Positions 15,909 through 23,285 of a stretch of DNA of 23,285 nucleotides are shown here, piece after piece (position 1 is the stretch's first letter; every line of letters begins with the position of its first letter). The stretch comes from Cloacimonetes bacterium UBA6097 (GTDB lineage Bacteria; Cloacimonadota; Cloacimonadia; Cloacimonadales; Cloacimonadaceae), in contig DIWV01000007.1 of the NCBI GenBank assembly GCA_002435865.1, forward strand, positions 608,611 through 631,895, given 5' to 3'. The notes under the pieces are model-generated. The model searched no databases, was not told the DNA's origin, and worked only from the letters and a program-made list of their open reading frames with translations. Position numbers and translations under genes: made by a program.

Positions 15909-16391
15909 ATGAAATCTTTCCGTTTAGAACGATTACAGAATGAGATTAGGAAGATATTTAATCATGCCCTGAGTACTAAACTTAATGACCCAAGACTCGA
16001 CTGGGTAATCATTTCTGCCATTGAGATATCCAAAGATTTGAATTATGTAAAAATTCACTTTACACATTACAACAATCCTTTGACTCACGAACAGATCAAA
16101 GAAATTTTAAATAAAGCATCAGGTTTTTTTAAAAAACAAATAGCAGGAGCAAAACTTATGAGAACCATCCCTGAACTTACTTTTTTCTATGATGAAACTG
16201 AAGAAAGAGCAGCACGCGTTGATGCTTTGCTGGCTTCCGTTAAAGATGATTCAGATGATAATGATGATTATGATCCGGACATTGATATTGATGATTATCT
16301 GGATGATGATGAATTCTTTGATTTTGACGATGAAGATGAAGATTTTGACGATATTGATGATATCGAAGAAGAAGAAGAAGACGAAGATTAA
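15909..16391 (+). CDS. rbfA: ribosome-binding factor RbfA with long acidic tail
   Basis: This encodes 160 residues, against about 115-135 for most RbfA. Residues 1-111 form the KH-like core. RLERLQNEIRKIFNHAL is the first helix, LDWVIISAIEISKDLNYVKIHF the strands, and LRxIPELTF-type sequence (MRTIPELTFFYDE) the last strand. RbfA binds immature 30S subunits and assists late 16S rRNA maturation, notably of its 5' end. Residues 112-160 are an extreme acidic tail: 34 of 49 residues are Asp or Glu, with scattered Tyr, Phe and Ile. The underlying DNA is rich in GAT/GAA triplets (about 16243-16391). A terminator follows 20 bases after the stop. Confidence 0.93.
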   Translation: MKSFRLERLQNEIRKIFNHALSTKLNDPRLDWVIISAIEISKDLNYVKIHFTHYNNPLTHEQIKEILNKASGFFKKQIAGAKLMRTIPELTFFYDETEERAARVDALLASVKDDSDDNDDYDPDIDIDDYLDDDEFFDFDDEDEDFDDIDDIEEEEEDED

Positions 16392-16411
16392 TCAGTTTTT
16401 GTAGAAATTAT

Positions 16412-16438
16412 GGGCAGTGTTTTAACTGCCCTTTTTTT
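16412..16438 (+). terminator. intrinsic terminator after rbfA
   Basis: GGGCAGT (16412-16418) pairs with ACTGCCC (16425-16431) and is followed by seven Ts. It separates rimP-rbfA from nrnA. The downstream genes must use read-through or an internal promoter. A frame open from ATG 16410 runs through this hairpin, so that ATG is unlikely to be the nrnA start. Confidence 0.85.
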
Positions 16439-16469
16439 ATGCCGGTTACTATTATCAAAGGAACTTAGT

Positions 16470-17474
16470 ATGTTAATTGGGGATAAAGCTAAAGAATTTG
16501 CAGGTCAGTTAATGTCAGCTGTGAAATCAGCAAAATCAATATGCCTGACTACTCATATCAACCCTGACGGTGACGGACTTTGTACCTGTCTGGCAATGAA
16601 AAGAATCCTGCAGTTTTTAGGGTACAGGTCAGATTTTGTTGTGGATGATTTTGAACTGGATAGATACAACAATTTACAAATCTTAGATAATGTAATTCTC
16701 GATAATGATTCTCTTCATTATGATTTGGTCATCATTGTTGATTTGCATGACTATCAAAGACTTGGCAGCAGGGTTCATCTTACCAACGACGCAGAGAAAG
16801 TATTCATTTTGGATCACCATGAGGTAGAAAATGATTTAATTAAATGTGTTAATTGCTGGATAGACTCCAAAGCAGTATGCACAGGATGGATGCTCTATGC
16901 AATGTTCACGGACGTTATTAGTGCTATGCCCGAAGCGGATAAAGAATATGTAGGGATGTGTTTATACACAACTTTGTTAAACGACACAAACAATTTTACC
17001 AATGCCAATACAGATGAACATGCTTATGAACTGGCAGCTGCCGTTTGCAGACTTGGAGTGAAAACATACCAGGTATACCGCAAGTTTATGATATCACGTA
17101 CTCCAATGGAAATGAGGCTCTTGGGGCAGGTGTTATCCACCATTGAACTTTTGGAAAATGGGCGGATTCTGTTTATGGACAGCTCACAGGATATGTTAAA
17201 TCAGAATGGACTGGAAAAAGATGCCATTTCCAATCTGACGCGATGGGTACAGGATTTAAAGGGTGTTGATACTGTTGTGTATTTTAGGGAAGAAGAAATT
17301 GGCAGGTACAGACTGAGTTTGCGCTCCAAAACTGTCAATGTTCATGCTATTGCCTTAAAATACGGTGGTGGTGGTCATTTGCAGGCATCAGGATGCAGTT
17401 GCGAAGGTATGCTTCCTGAAATAAAGAAAACAATACTGGAAGATATTATCGCGTCGGATAAAATGGTTCATTAG
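16470..17474 (+). CDS. nrnA: DHH-family phosphoesterase, NrnA-like
   Basis: This encodes 334 residues from ATG 16470, preceded by AAAGGA. An upstream in-frame ATG at 16410 would translate through the rbfA terminator and is rejected. The DHH domain shows THINPDGDGLCTCLAM (motif I), the VDLHDYQRLG segment, FILDHHEVEN (the DHH motif) and NDTNNFTNANTDEHAYELAA. The C-terminal DHHA1 domain ends in LKYGGGGHLQASGC. NrnA-type enzymes degrade nano-RNAs and dephosphorylate 3',5'-bisphosphate nucleotides (pAp), though c-di-AMP hydrolysis is known for relatives. The usual 'DAIGS' after the DGD reads DGLCTC. It lies in the widely conserved position between rbfA and truB. Confidence 0.88.
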   Translation: MLIGDKAKEFAGQLMSAVKSAKSICLTTHINPDGDGLCTCLAMKRILQFLGYRSDFVVDDFELDRYNNLQILDNVILDNDSLHYDLVIIVDLHDYQRLGSRVHLTNDAEKVFILDHHEVENDLIKCVNCWIDSKAVCTGWMLYAMFTDVISAMPEADKEYVGMCLYTTLLNDTNNFTNANTDEHAYELAAAVCRLGVKTYQVYRKFMISRTPMEMRLLGQVLSTIELLENGRILFMDSSQDMLNQNGLEKDAISNLTRWVQDLKGVDTVVYFREEEIGRYRLSLRSKTVNVHAIALKYGGGGHLQASGCSCEGMLPEIKKTILEDIIASDKMVH

Positions 17475-17483
17475 AAGATAGCA

Positions 17484-18350
17484 ATGCAGACAACACAACT
17501 TGCAGGTTTTCTGGTTATTGATAAACCAATTGGTATGACTTCCTTTGATGTGATAAGGCATTTACGCAGACAAACCGGCATTAAAACTTTCGGTCATGCA
17601 GGAACTCTTGATCCATTTGCAACCGGTCTTCTAATAATAGCTGTTAATAAATACACCAGACTATTATCTTTAATGGAATTTGCCTATAAGGAGTACACAG
17701 TTTCAATGATTTTGGGGCAGGAATCTACTACAGGAGACCCCGAGGGTGAAATTAATGCAGTTGACAGCAAGACAATAGATTTAAACAAAATACCCTTACT
17801 CTACCAAGCAGTTTTAAAAATCGAGAAGCTGAAACCTCCAATACATTCTGCAATTAAGGTAAATGGTAAAAGATCTTATGACAGAGCCAGGGCAGAAGAG
17901 CAGTTTGAATTACCTGAGAGAGAATCGACTATCTTTGAGTTTTCTGTTCTTTCTTATGAGTATCCACAACTTGTCTATTCCTGTAAAGTATCAAAAGGAA
18001 CCTATATCCGCAGTCTCAGTCTGTGGATAGCAGATTTTCTGGGAACGAAAGCATATACCTGTGAGTTAAGAAGAACTGCGATTGGCAGCATCACTTTGCA
18101 GAAAGCTTCACAACTTACAGAAATCAATCCGGATACACTTGCCCAGCATTTAGTTTCTGTGCTTGACATCCTTCCCGAACTGGAAAGCATAACCCTCATG
18201 GATGAACAACTTAATCGTATCAGGAATGGTAATTATGTTACCAATGAAGGCATAGATAATAATGCGGTTTTAATCTTTGATTCTCTTAAGGAATGCAGAG
18301 GAATCGCTTACCGTAAAGATAACTTTATATACCCCAAAGTCAATATATGA
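17484..18350 (+). CDS. truB: tRNA pseudouridine-55 synthase TruB
   Basis: This 288-residue protein has a normal length for bacterial TruB. GFLVIDKPIGMTSFDVI at the N-terminus and FGHAGTLDPFATGLLI are the family motifs. The catalytic aspartate is Asp43 in GTLDP. KLKPPIHSAIKVNGKRSYDRAR is the conserved TruB substrate-binding segment, and KGTYIRSLSLWIADFLG follows. It isomerises U55 in the T-loop of tRNAs. It starts 9 bases after nrnA with only a weak GAAGA ribosome site, suggesting translation coupled to nrnA, and overlaps ribF by 4 bases. Confidence 0.95.
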   Translation: MQTTQLAGFLVIDKPIGMTSFDVIRHLRRQTGIKTFGHAGTLDPFATGLLIIAVNKYTRLLSLMEFAYKEYTVSMILGQESTTGDPEGEINAVDSKTIDLNKIPLLYQAVLKIEKLKPPIHSAIKVNGKRSYDRARAEEQFELPERESTIFEFSVLSYEYPQLVYSCKVSKGTYIRSLSLWIADFLGTKAYTCELRRTAIGSITLQKASQLTEINPDTLAQHLVSVLDILPELESITLMDEQLNRIRNGNYVTNEGIDNNAVLIFDSLKECRGIAYRKDNFIYPKVNI

Positions 18351-19276
18351 TAAAATGGTTTAATGAGCCAATCCCTGAATTTAATAATACTGTCCTGACA
18401 ATGGGCAACTTTGATGGCATGCATCTGGGGCATCGGAAAGTAATATCCGAGCTTATTAACAAAGCTGGACAATTGCAGGCAACACCGGTTGTTATAAGCT
18501 ATCTTGAGCATCCGGGACATTATATCCATTTCAAGCATCCTGTCTCTATTCTAACACCCAGATTTCTAAGAAAAGACATGTTTAATGAAATGGGAATCAA
18601 ACATGTTTATTTCCTGAATTTTACCGCAGAAACTGCTCATACAAGTGCCACAGATTTTTTAAAGAATGTTATTATCAGGTTCTTTAAGCCCGGATTAATT
18701 ATTTCCGGATATGATTCACACTTCGGTTATCAGAGAGAAGGCAATACTGAACTTCTAAAAGATCTTGAAGAAGAATTTGATTACAGGACAATCAAAATAG
18801 AACCTGTATATTATAAAGAAAACATTATAAGCAGTTCTTTAATCCGGGAAAAGCTGACAGATGGGAATCTGCGAGATGCCAATGCGATGTTGGGCAATCC
18901 TTACCGTATTTACGGGACAGTTACTTATGGCAAAAAGATTGGCAGAACAATCGGATTTCCCACAATAAACCTGAGTCTTATGGATATAGAGCAGCTTATC
19001 CCAGCTAACGGAATTTATCTTAGTTCTTTGCTGATTTCCGGCAAGAAGTATTTTGGATTGACAAATATCGGCACAAGTCCGACCTTGAAAAATATGGCAC
19101 AGATAGAAATTGAAACTCACATTCTGGATTTTAATCAGGAAATTTACGATACCAATATCTGCCTGGAGTTGATGGATTTCATCAGAGAAGAAAGAACTTT
19201 CTCTTCTATTGATGAGCTTCGCAAGGCGATAACTGAAGACATCAAACATGGCAGAGAATTAATTAGCAGATTATGA
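18347..19276 (+). CDS. ribF: bifunctional riboflavin kinase/FAD synthetase RibF
   Basis: This encodes 309 residues. The N-terminal nucleotidyltransferase has the HIGH-like MGNFDGMHLGH at 19-29 and ISSSLIREKLTDG around 165. The C-terminal kinase domain has YRIYGTVTYGKKIGRTIGFPTINL and TNIGTSPTLKN, then a closing IREERTFSSIDELRKAI. It converts riboflavin to FMN and FMN to FAD. The usual 'GYDFrFGr' reads GYDSHFGY, with Ser-His at the position where Phe-Arg is common. It overlaps truB by 4 bases (ATGA) and the following secreted protein by 4 bases. Together with ribD at 2006 it covers two separate parts of flavin metabolism in this window. Confidence 0.94.
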   Translation: MIKWFNEPIPEFNNTVLTMGNFDGMHLGHRKVISELINKAGQLQATPVVISYLEHPGHYIHFKHPVSILTPRFLRKDMFNEMGIKHVYFLNFTAETAHTSATDFLKNVIIRFFKPGLIISGYDSHFGYQREGNTELLKDLEEEFDYRTIKIEPVYYKENIISSSLIREKLTDGNLRDANAMLGNPYRIYGTVTYGKKIGRTIGFPTINLSLMDIEQLIPANGIYLSSLLISGKKYFGLTNIGTSPTLKNMAQIEIETHILDFNQEIYDTNICLELMDFIREERTFSSIDELRKAITEDIKHGRELISRL

Positions 19277-21264
19277 CTATTATGAAAAATAAAGTTAACA
19301 AGTATCTCGGAACAGTTGTATTCATAATGATTGCAGCTTTAGCTTCTCTTAATTCTATTGAGTATATCAGTGGCAGCGGGGCAGATGTATCACCGGGTCC
19401 AAATTCTGACAGGTCCAGAGATTTTTTCTATCACAATAACACTGATGACCAGCATTGGTATAATACTGGCGTTACCCCGCATAAATGGGCTGTCAGGTTT
19501 GATTTTGCTTCAGAATTTGATACTTACAACATTTCCAATTTTGTAATAAACAAGGTAAAAGTATATTTTCCCGTACTTCCGGACAGTATACATTTTGTAA
19601 GTTTATCTGTTACAGTAAATGATGATTTGGTAAATGGTCCGGGGCAGTTATTATCCGGTACCACAGTTACAGATACAACTTCTAATTGGGCGGAATTTAC
19701 GTTAACTACGCCTGTATCAGTCGATTCTGCCTGGGTAGTTGTTACCTGCAATACATCGCAAACCGGTCCTTATATCTCAGCTTCTATAGGTGGAGGAACT
19801 CACAGCTATTATTGGAATACAAATGCGCCTTCTCCTTATTACCAGAATCTGTTTTTAGCAGGATACAACAGTGAATTTCTGTTTAGTGTGGTTGGCAGGT
19901 TTGAACTAAGCGACATTGATGTCGAGTTATCGTCTTTTGAACTTGGTCCGCAGGTTTCTTTAAACACTAATGTATATCCGGCATTTACTGTTTATAATAA
20001 TTCTGATTCTTTAGTTTCTAATTCGTCTGTTGTTTTGGATATAACTAGTCCGGATCCAATGTTTGCAGTCCAGGATACAATAATTATAAACCGTGCGATT
20101 CAACCTCATTCGGAACTCATTGTAGACTTTAATGATCCCGATTTTCAGGATTACAGATATCTGCTTCCTGAATCTCCACTTCAATTCAAAGTCAAGGCAG
20201 TTTTACATACTGAATACGACCTGGCAGACACGCTGTTTAATAATACCAAAATAAAATATTACGATGTTTTCAGCGAAATACTGCCTGTACATCTGGTAGA
20301 AAACTTCCTGAGTTCAACCCAAATGCAGGGCTTGCTGGCAGAGCAGGATTTGTTATCTGGTGCGACTATAAAATCAATCAATTATTTTCCTCTGGTTTCA
20401 GATCCTTATTATTCCACTGGTGTTGTTCAACGTTATAACTGGTATAGTCTTATGGGTTTACCTGTTACAATAGTTGGAGGTGATTCAATTATTACCGGAT
20501 ATCTGCCGATTTTGTATTCTCAATTATTCACAAATGCTATAAACGGAATCAATCTGCAAAGAACATTTATCAGACAAAACAGTGCTACACTTACTCTACC
20601 TGAGCCTTATAGCGCAATCCGGGTAAAAATCGTGCTTCGCAATCCTGATACGTATGTATTTGATAATACCATTGATCCATCCATCACAAAGCAATCACTT
20701 TTTTATTCTGCTCTTTGTAAAAAAGTCACTTTACATGGTCAGGAGAGATTAGTTTTTGACAGATGGGGCGCATATGCCGATACAATTGGTACAGCATTTG
20801 GAATAGGCAATTCATGGTTAAAAGACTACAATATCAATGTTAACAATATAGGATTGGATAGTTTGCTGACTGATTATGCTGTAACTTACTGGATTCAGCA
20901 TAAAACAACAAAACAGATTATCTATGCCGAGGTTATTGAGCTTAATGTAATTGTCAGCAATGAAGATAATGCGGTTTCAGAGATACCTTTTTCTCTGAGA
21001 TTAGCTCCCAATCCGGTCAGGCTGAACAGCGAATTAAAAGTAATATTGCCGGATAGTTTTGACAAAAGTTCTATAGAGTACAAGCTCTACAATTGCAAGG
21101 GACAGCTCATCAGGAAAGGCATAGTTGCTTACTCAAAGAGTAGTAATGTAATCCCGGTAAATGATATTAAAAGTTCCGGCTTGTATATAATCAGGTTTGA
21201 AATAGGGGATAAGACAAAACCCGGGAAAACTTTTTCCACTACAAAGAAATTCATAGTTTATTGA
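19273..21264 (+). CDS. secreted Omp28-like protein with type IX-like C-terminal sorting domain
   Basis: This encodes 663 residues, or 660 if ATG 19282 is used. A signal peptide covers about 4-30 (LGTVVFIMIAALASLNS). A beta-rich region follows to about 330. Residues about 337-430 resemble the thioredoxin-fold core of Omp28-type outer-membrane proteins (LVENFLSSTQMQGLL, then SDPYYSTGVVQRYNWY and MGLPVTIVGGD). The CxxC expected after 'LvEeFT' is replaced by TQMQ. From about 576 a sorting-domain pattern runs LAPNPVRLNS, YKLYNCKGQLIRKG, VNDIKSSGLYIIRF, and ends TTKKFIVY. Proteins of this build are exported to the cell surface by the type IX system in FCB bacteria. It overlaps ribF by ATGA, an unusual place for a surface protein. 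Confidence 0.82.
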   Translation: MTIMKNKVNKYLGTVVFIMIAALASLNSIEYISGSGADVSPGPNSDRSRDFFYHNNTDDQHWYNTGVTPHKWAVRFDFASEFDTYNISNFVINKVKVYFPVLPDSIHFVSLSVTVNDDLVNGPGQLLSGTTVTDTTSNWAEFTLTTPVSVDSAWVVVTCNTSQTGPYISASIGGGTHSYYWNTNAPSPYYQNLFLAGYNSEFLFSVVGRFELSDIDVELSSFELGPQVSLNTNVYPAFTVYNNSDSLVSNSSVVLDITSPDPMFAVQDTIIINRAIQPHSELIVDFNDPDFQDYRYLLPESPLQFKVKAVLHTEYDLADTLFNNTKIKYYDVFSEILPVHLVENFLSSTQMQGLLAEQDLLSGATIKSINYFPLVSDPYYSTGVVQRYNWYSLMGLPVTIVGGDSIITGYLPILYSQLFTNAINGINLQRTFIRQNSATLTLPEPYSAIRVKIVLRNPDTYVFDNTIDPSITKQSLFYSALCKKVTLHGQERLVFDRWGAYADTIGTAFGIGNSWLKDYNINVNNIGLDSLLTDYAVTYWIQHKTTKQIIYAEVIELNVIVSNEDNAVSEIPFSLRLAPNPVRLNSELKVILPDSFDKSSIEYKLYNCKGQLIRKGIVAYSKSSNVIPVNDIKSSGLYIIRFEIGDKTKPGKTFSTTKKFIVY

Positions 21265-21277
21265 TAAAGGAAACCAA

Positions 21278-22225
21278 ATGGACCGCATCGAAATAAAAGA
21301 GTTCTCACAGTTTGTGGGAAAAGAAATCACCGGTTATTACCTGGCTGCTCAGAAAGAACTGCGTGAAGGCAAGAATGATTTTTATCTTAAGGTGAGACTG
21401 CAGGACAAAAGTGCCAGCTGCAATGCCAATGTCTGGAATAATGCCCAAAAGGAAGCTGAAGGCTTTGAAGAGGGTGATATAGTCAAAGTCAAGGGCATGG
21501 TCGTCAGCTACAAAGGGCAAATCCAGCTTACTATTTCCAAAATCAGGTTTGCAGATCCGTCTGAATATGATATTAATGATTTCCTGGCAAAAAGCCAGAA
21601 AGACCCCAAGCAGCTTGCAGATGAGTTTTTTACTTATATGGACAGCATTAAAGATGTGAATTTGAATAAATTGCTGAAAGCCATTTTTGAAGATAAGGAA
21701 TTCTTTGCCAAATTCTCATATTCTCCTGCTGCCAAAACCTGGCATCACAACTACATCCATGGCTTGCTGGAGCACACGGTATCTGTTGCGCGGTTATGTG
21801 CCTTTTTGGCTCAGCAATACAGTGTAAGCTACGATTTGTTAATGACGGGAGCTTTGCTTCATGATGCTGCCAAAGTGTACGAATATGAGCAGAAACCTTC
21901 CATAGAATTTACCAATATCGGACGCCTGGTCGGGCATTTAACTTTGGGAGACCAGCTTGTTTGTACCAAAGCAGCGCAGATAAATAACTTTCCATCCGAA
22001 CTTCTGATGCTCGTTAGACACCTTGTTTTAGCTCATCACGGAGAATATGAAAAAGGTTCTGTCCGCCTGCCCCAAACCCTGGAAGCCCTGGTTCTGCACA
22101 TGGCAGATAATCTTGATGCTCAGACAATCGGAGTGCAGCAGCTTCTGGAAATCACACCGGCGGATTCGGAATGGTCAGAATTTGACAAACTGAATAACCG
22201 CTATTATTACAATTATCACGAATAA
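21278..22225 (+). CDS. YhaM-like 3'-5' exoribonuclease, OB fold plus HD domain
   Basis: This 315-residue protein matches the size of YhaM. Residues about 1-95 form an OB-fold nucleic-acid-binding domain (FYLKVRLQDKSASCNANVW, EGDIVKVKGMVVSYKGQIQL). Residues about 150-290 are an HD metal-dependent phosphohydrolase domain: WHHNYIHGLLEHTVSV, the HD pair at about 195-196 in LLHDAAKVYEYE, and LVRHLVLAHHGEYE. The C-terminal ALVLHMADNLDAQ is typical of the family. YhaM degrades RNA and some single-stranded DNA from the 3' end. AAAGGA is placed 7 bases before the ATG. The stop is 3 bases before the next gene. This gene and the next look more GC-rich than the genes before them. Confidence 0.88.
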   Translation: MDRIEIKEFSQFVGKEITGYYLAAQKELREGKNDFYLKVRLQDKSASCNANVWNNAQKEAEGFEEGDIVKVKGMVVSYKGQIQLTISKIRFADPSEYDINDFLAKSQKDPKQLADEFFTYMDSIKDVNLNKLLKAIFEDKEFFAKFSYSPAAKTWHHNYIHGLLEHTVSVARLCAFLAQQYSVSYDLLMTGALLHDAAKVYEYEQKPSIEFTNIGRLVGHLTLGDQLVCTKAAQINNFPSELLMLVRHLVLAHHGEYEKGSVRLPQTLEALVLHMADNLDAQTIGVQQLLEITPADSEWSEFDKLNNRYYYNYHE

Positions 22226-22228
22226 ACC

Positions 22229-23014
22229 ATGTTCCAGACTGCCGTAATTGCTTCCGGGAGCAAGGGAAACTGCGTCCTTGTCCGCACCCGCAACACCGCT
22301 GTTCTGGTCGATGTCGGCATTTCTGCCAAACGCGTCTGGGCTGCTCTTGATTTTCTGAATGTTGATAAAGGCACCATTGACGGCATTTTAATCAGTCATG
22401 AGCATGGCGATCATCTGTATGGAGCGGGAGCTGTTTCGCGCCAGCTCAAAAAGCCGATTTTCCTGACCAGGGACACATATTTTGCCTGTAAGCACAGATT
22501 GGGAAATTTGTATGACAGGATAGAATTCATCAATTCAGGTGATACTTTTACTATCAAAGACCTCGTAATCCACCCGTTTTCTTCTCCCCATGATGCTGTT
22601 GACAGCTGCAATTTTACTCTGCATATCCAGGACCAGCCGGAAAGAAAACTTGCCATTGCCACAGATGTAGGCTATCAATCCAGGCTTCTGACTACGCATC
22701 TGAGCAATTGCTCAACCCTGATTCTGGAAAGTAACCACGACCTCAAAATGCTTAAGGAAGGACCATACGACTGGAACCTGAAACAACGCATTATGAGTAA
22801 TCACGGGCATTTATCCAATGAAGACGCTGTAGGCGTCATAACCCAGGTTATGCATTCCGGGCTTAAAACCCTGATTCTGGCTCACTTAAGCGAAGTAAAC
22901 AACCTTCCCGGCCTTGCTGAGCAGACCATGCGGGAATACCTGCAGACCATCAACAGCGACACCAAGCTCTATGTTGCCGACCAATATCAACATACTCACC
23001 TCATAGACATCTGA
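22229..23014 (+). CDS. metallo-beta-lactamase-fold protein, WalJ/YycJ family
   Basis: This 261-residue protein starts MFQTAVIASGSKGNC, where SGSKGN is the family's N-terminal signature. The metal-binding ISHEHGDH is at about 55-62. The later motifs HDAVDSC, IATDVG, LESNHDLKMLKEGPYDWNLKQRI and NHGHLSNEDA match the YycJ/WalJ type, and the last histidine lies in LAHLS. Members are metal-dependent nucleases, some with 5'-3' exonuclease activity, tied to DNA repair or to cell-wall-related regulons. It is nearly fused to the preceding exoribonuclease gene, 3 bases apart, so both are likely co-translated. No T-rich terminator follows directly. Confidence 0.88.
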   Translation: MFQTAVIASGSKGNCVLVRTRNTAVLVDVGISAKRVWAALDFLNVDKGTIDGILISHEHGDHLYGAGAVSRQLKKPIFLTRDTYFACKHRLGNLYDRIEFINSGDTFTIKDLVIHPFSSPHDAVDSCNFTLHIQDQPERKLAIATDVGYQSRLLTTHLSNCSTLILESNHDLKMLKEGPYDWNLKQRIMSNHGHLSNEDAVGVITQVMHSGLKTLILAHLSEVNNLPGLAEQTMREYLQTINSDTKLYVADQYQHTHLIDI

Positions 23015-23061
23015 TGATCTAATTTCTCCCATACTCAAAATCAAGTCATTACAGCGCTGTA

Positions 23062-23083
23062 GGTTGGCTGCCCTCAGCCGACC
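23062..23083. repeat. REP-like hairpin after the WalJ-like gene
   Basis: GGTTGGCTG (23062-23070) pairs with CAGCCGACC (23075-23083) around CCCT, with one G-T wobble in nine. It lies 48 bases past the stop codon and lacks a T-run. Confidence 0.5.
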
Positions 23084-23120
23084 TCTCATCATTCCCATGG
23101 TAGACTCGAATCTTTTTCCA

Positions 23121-23192
23121 TGTCATTCCAGCGCAGGCTGGAATCCAGTTCTTTTTAAAACAGCATGGATTCCCGCCTGCGCGGGAATGACA
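23121..23192. repeat. pair of inverted dRS3/REP-like palindromes
   Basis: The left arm (23121-23147) and the reverse complement of the right arm (23166-23192) agree at 25 of 27 bases. The arms are separated by an 18-base spacer. Each arm is itself a palindrome: ATTCCAGC with GCTGGAAT on the left and ATTCCCGC with GCGGGAAT on the right. The two differences fall on partners of one base pair. Together they could form a large hairpin or two small ones, and the right arm is close to the well-known 'GGATTCCCGCCTGCGCGGGAATGA' intergenic repeats. Frames that cross this region are translations of the repeat, not genes. Confidence 0.85.
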
Positions 23193-23265
23193 TATCAGTA
23201 TTGTTTTTGAATGTGTTACACCATATTCCCTCATCTTTTCTTCCTTAATTCTTCCTCTTGTGCAA

Positions 23266-23285
23266 TACGGTAGCATTACGGTAGC
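23266..23285. repeat. two TACGGTAGC units cut by the window edge
   Basis: TACGGTAGC occurs at 23266-23274 and 23277-23285 with a period of 11. The window ends exactly at the end of the second unit, so it may be the start of a longer tandem array or a chance pair. Confidence 0.4.

Noticed and set aside
16189..16404. Met/Ile-rich frame overlapping the rbfA tail
   Set aside because: It is the +1 reading of the GAT-rich triplets that encode the acidic tail. The composition is an artefact of the repeat.
16410..16469. N-terminal extension of nrnA from ATG 16410
   Set aside because: It would translate through the intrinsic terminator at 16412-16438. ATG 16470 has a ribosome site and fits the family start.
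23049..23276. Minus-strand open frame of 75 residues
   Set aside because: It is a translation of the inverted palindromes at 23121-23192 (HSRAGGNP and IPACAGMT are typical of this repeat read as protein) and has no ribosome site.

Overview
The window is about 23.3 kb of AT-rich bacterial chromosome carrying mostly housekeeping genes. The best guess at origin is the Candidatus Cloacimonadota (WWE1) or a related FCB-group lineage. This rests on an LVIVD-repeat lipoprotein, a secreted protein with a type IX-like C-terminal sorting domain and an Omp28-like region, and FN3-bearing secreted proteins beside a standard bacterial translation operon. The assignment is an inference from gene style, not from a marker comparison.

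Left part (1-5,150, minus strand): a possible gene fragment lies at the very edge, followed by a small four-helix membrane protein with its own promoter. A cofactor-flavoured cluster is then read leftwards: nadE (NAD synthetase), a zinc-finger/TPR protein, ribD (riboflavin deaminase/reductase), a nitroreductase-family flavoprotein and a three-helix membrane protein. The first three are tightly coupled. Between ribD and the nitroreductase sits a 120-base patch of four hairpins belonging to dispersed repeat families that recur at 10.4 kb and 23.1 kb.

Middle (5,211-10,120): a 746-residue secreted protein with FN3-like domains (minus) is divergent from an LVIVD beta-propeller lipoprotein (plus). 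A bidirectional terminator separates the lipoprotein from a convergent, strikingly divergent phosphoglycerate kinase (minus), which lacks several otherwise invariant active-site residues. A 740-base intergenic region follows. It holds a repeat patch with a perfect 15-bp inverted repeat, a second copy of the dispersed hairpin element, and an intrinsic-terminator-like hairpin just upstream of rimP.

Right part (10,861-23,014, plus strand): this is the classical rimP-nusA-ylxR-ylxQ-infB-rbfA translation/transcription operon. It continues past an intrinsic terminator into nrnA-truB-ribF, then into a secreted sorting-domain protein overlapping ribF by 4 bases, a YhaM-like OB/HD exoribonuclease and a WalJ/YycJ metallo-beta-lactamase-fold protein. 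RbfA has an unusual, extremely acidic tail of about 49 residues, while the neighbouring IF2 has a long Gln/Arg/Pro-rich linker. The terminators at both ends of rimP-rbfA make NusA-dependent control of its own operon plausible.

No CRISPR array, rRNA, tRNA or complete insertion sequence was seen. I do not see a clear new multi-gene system. The most interesting leads are the structurally conserved dispersed repeats (three variants of one stem with compensatory base pairs), the unusual PGK, the acidic RbfA tail, the terminator-bracketed nusA operon and the Omp28-like protein without its cysteine pair.
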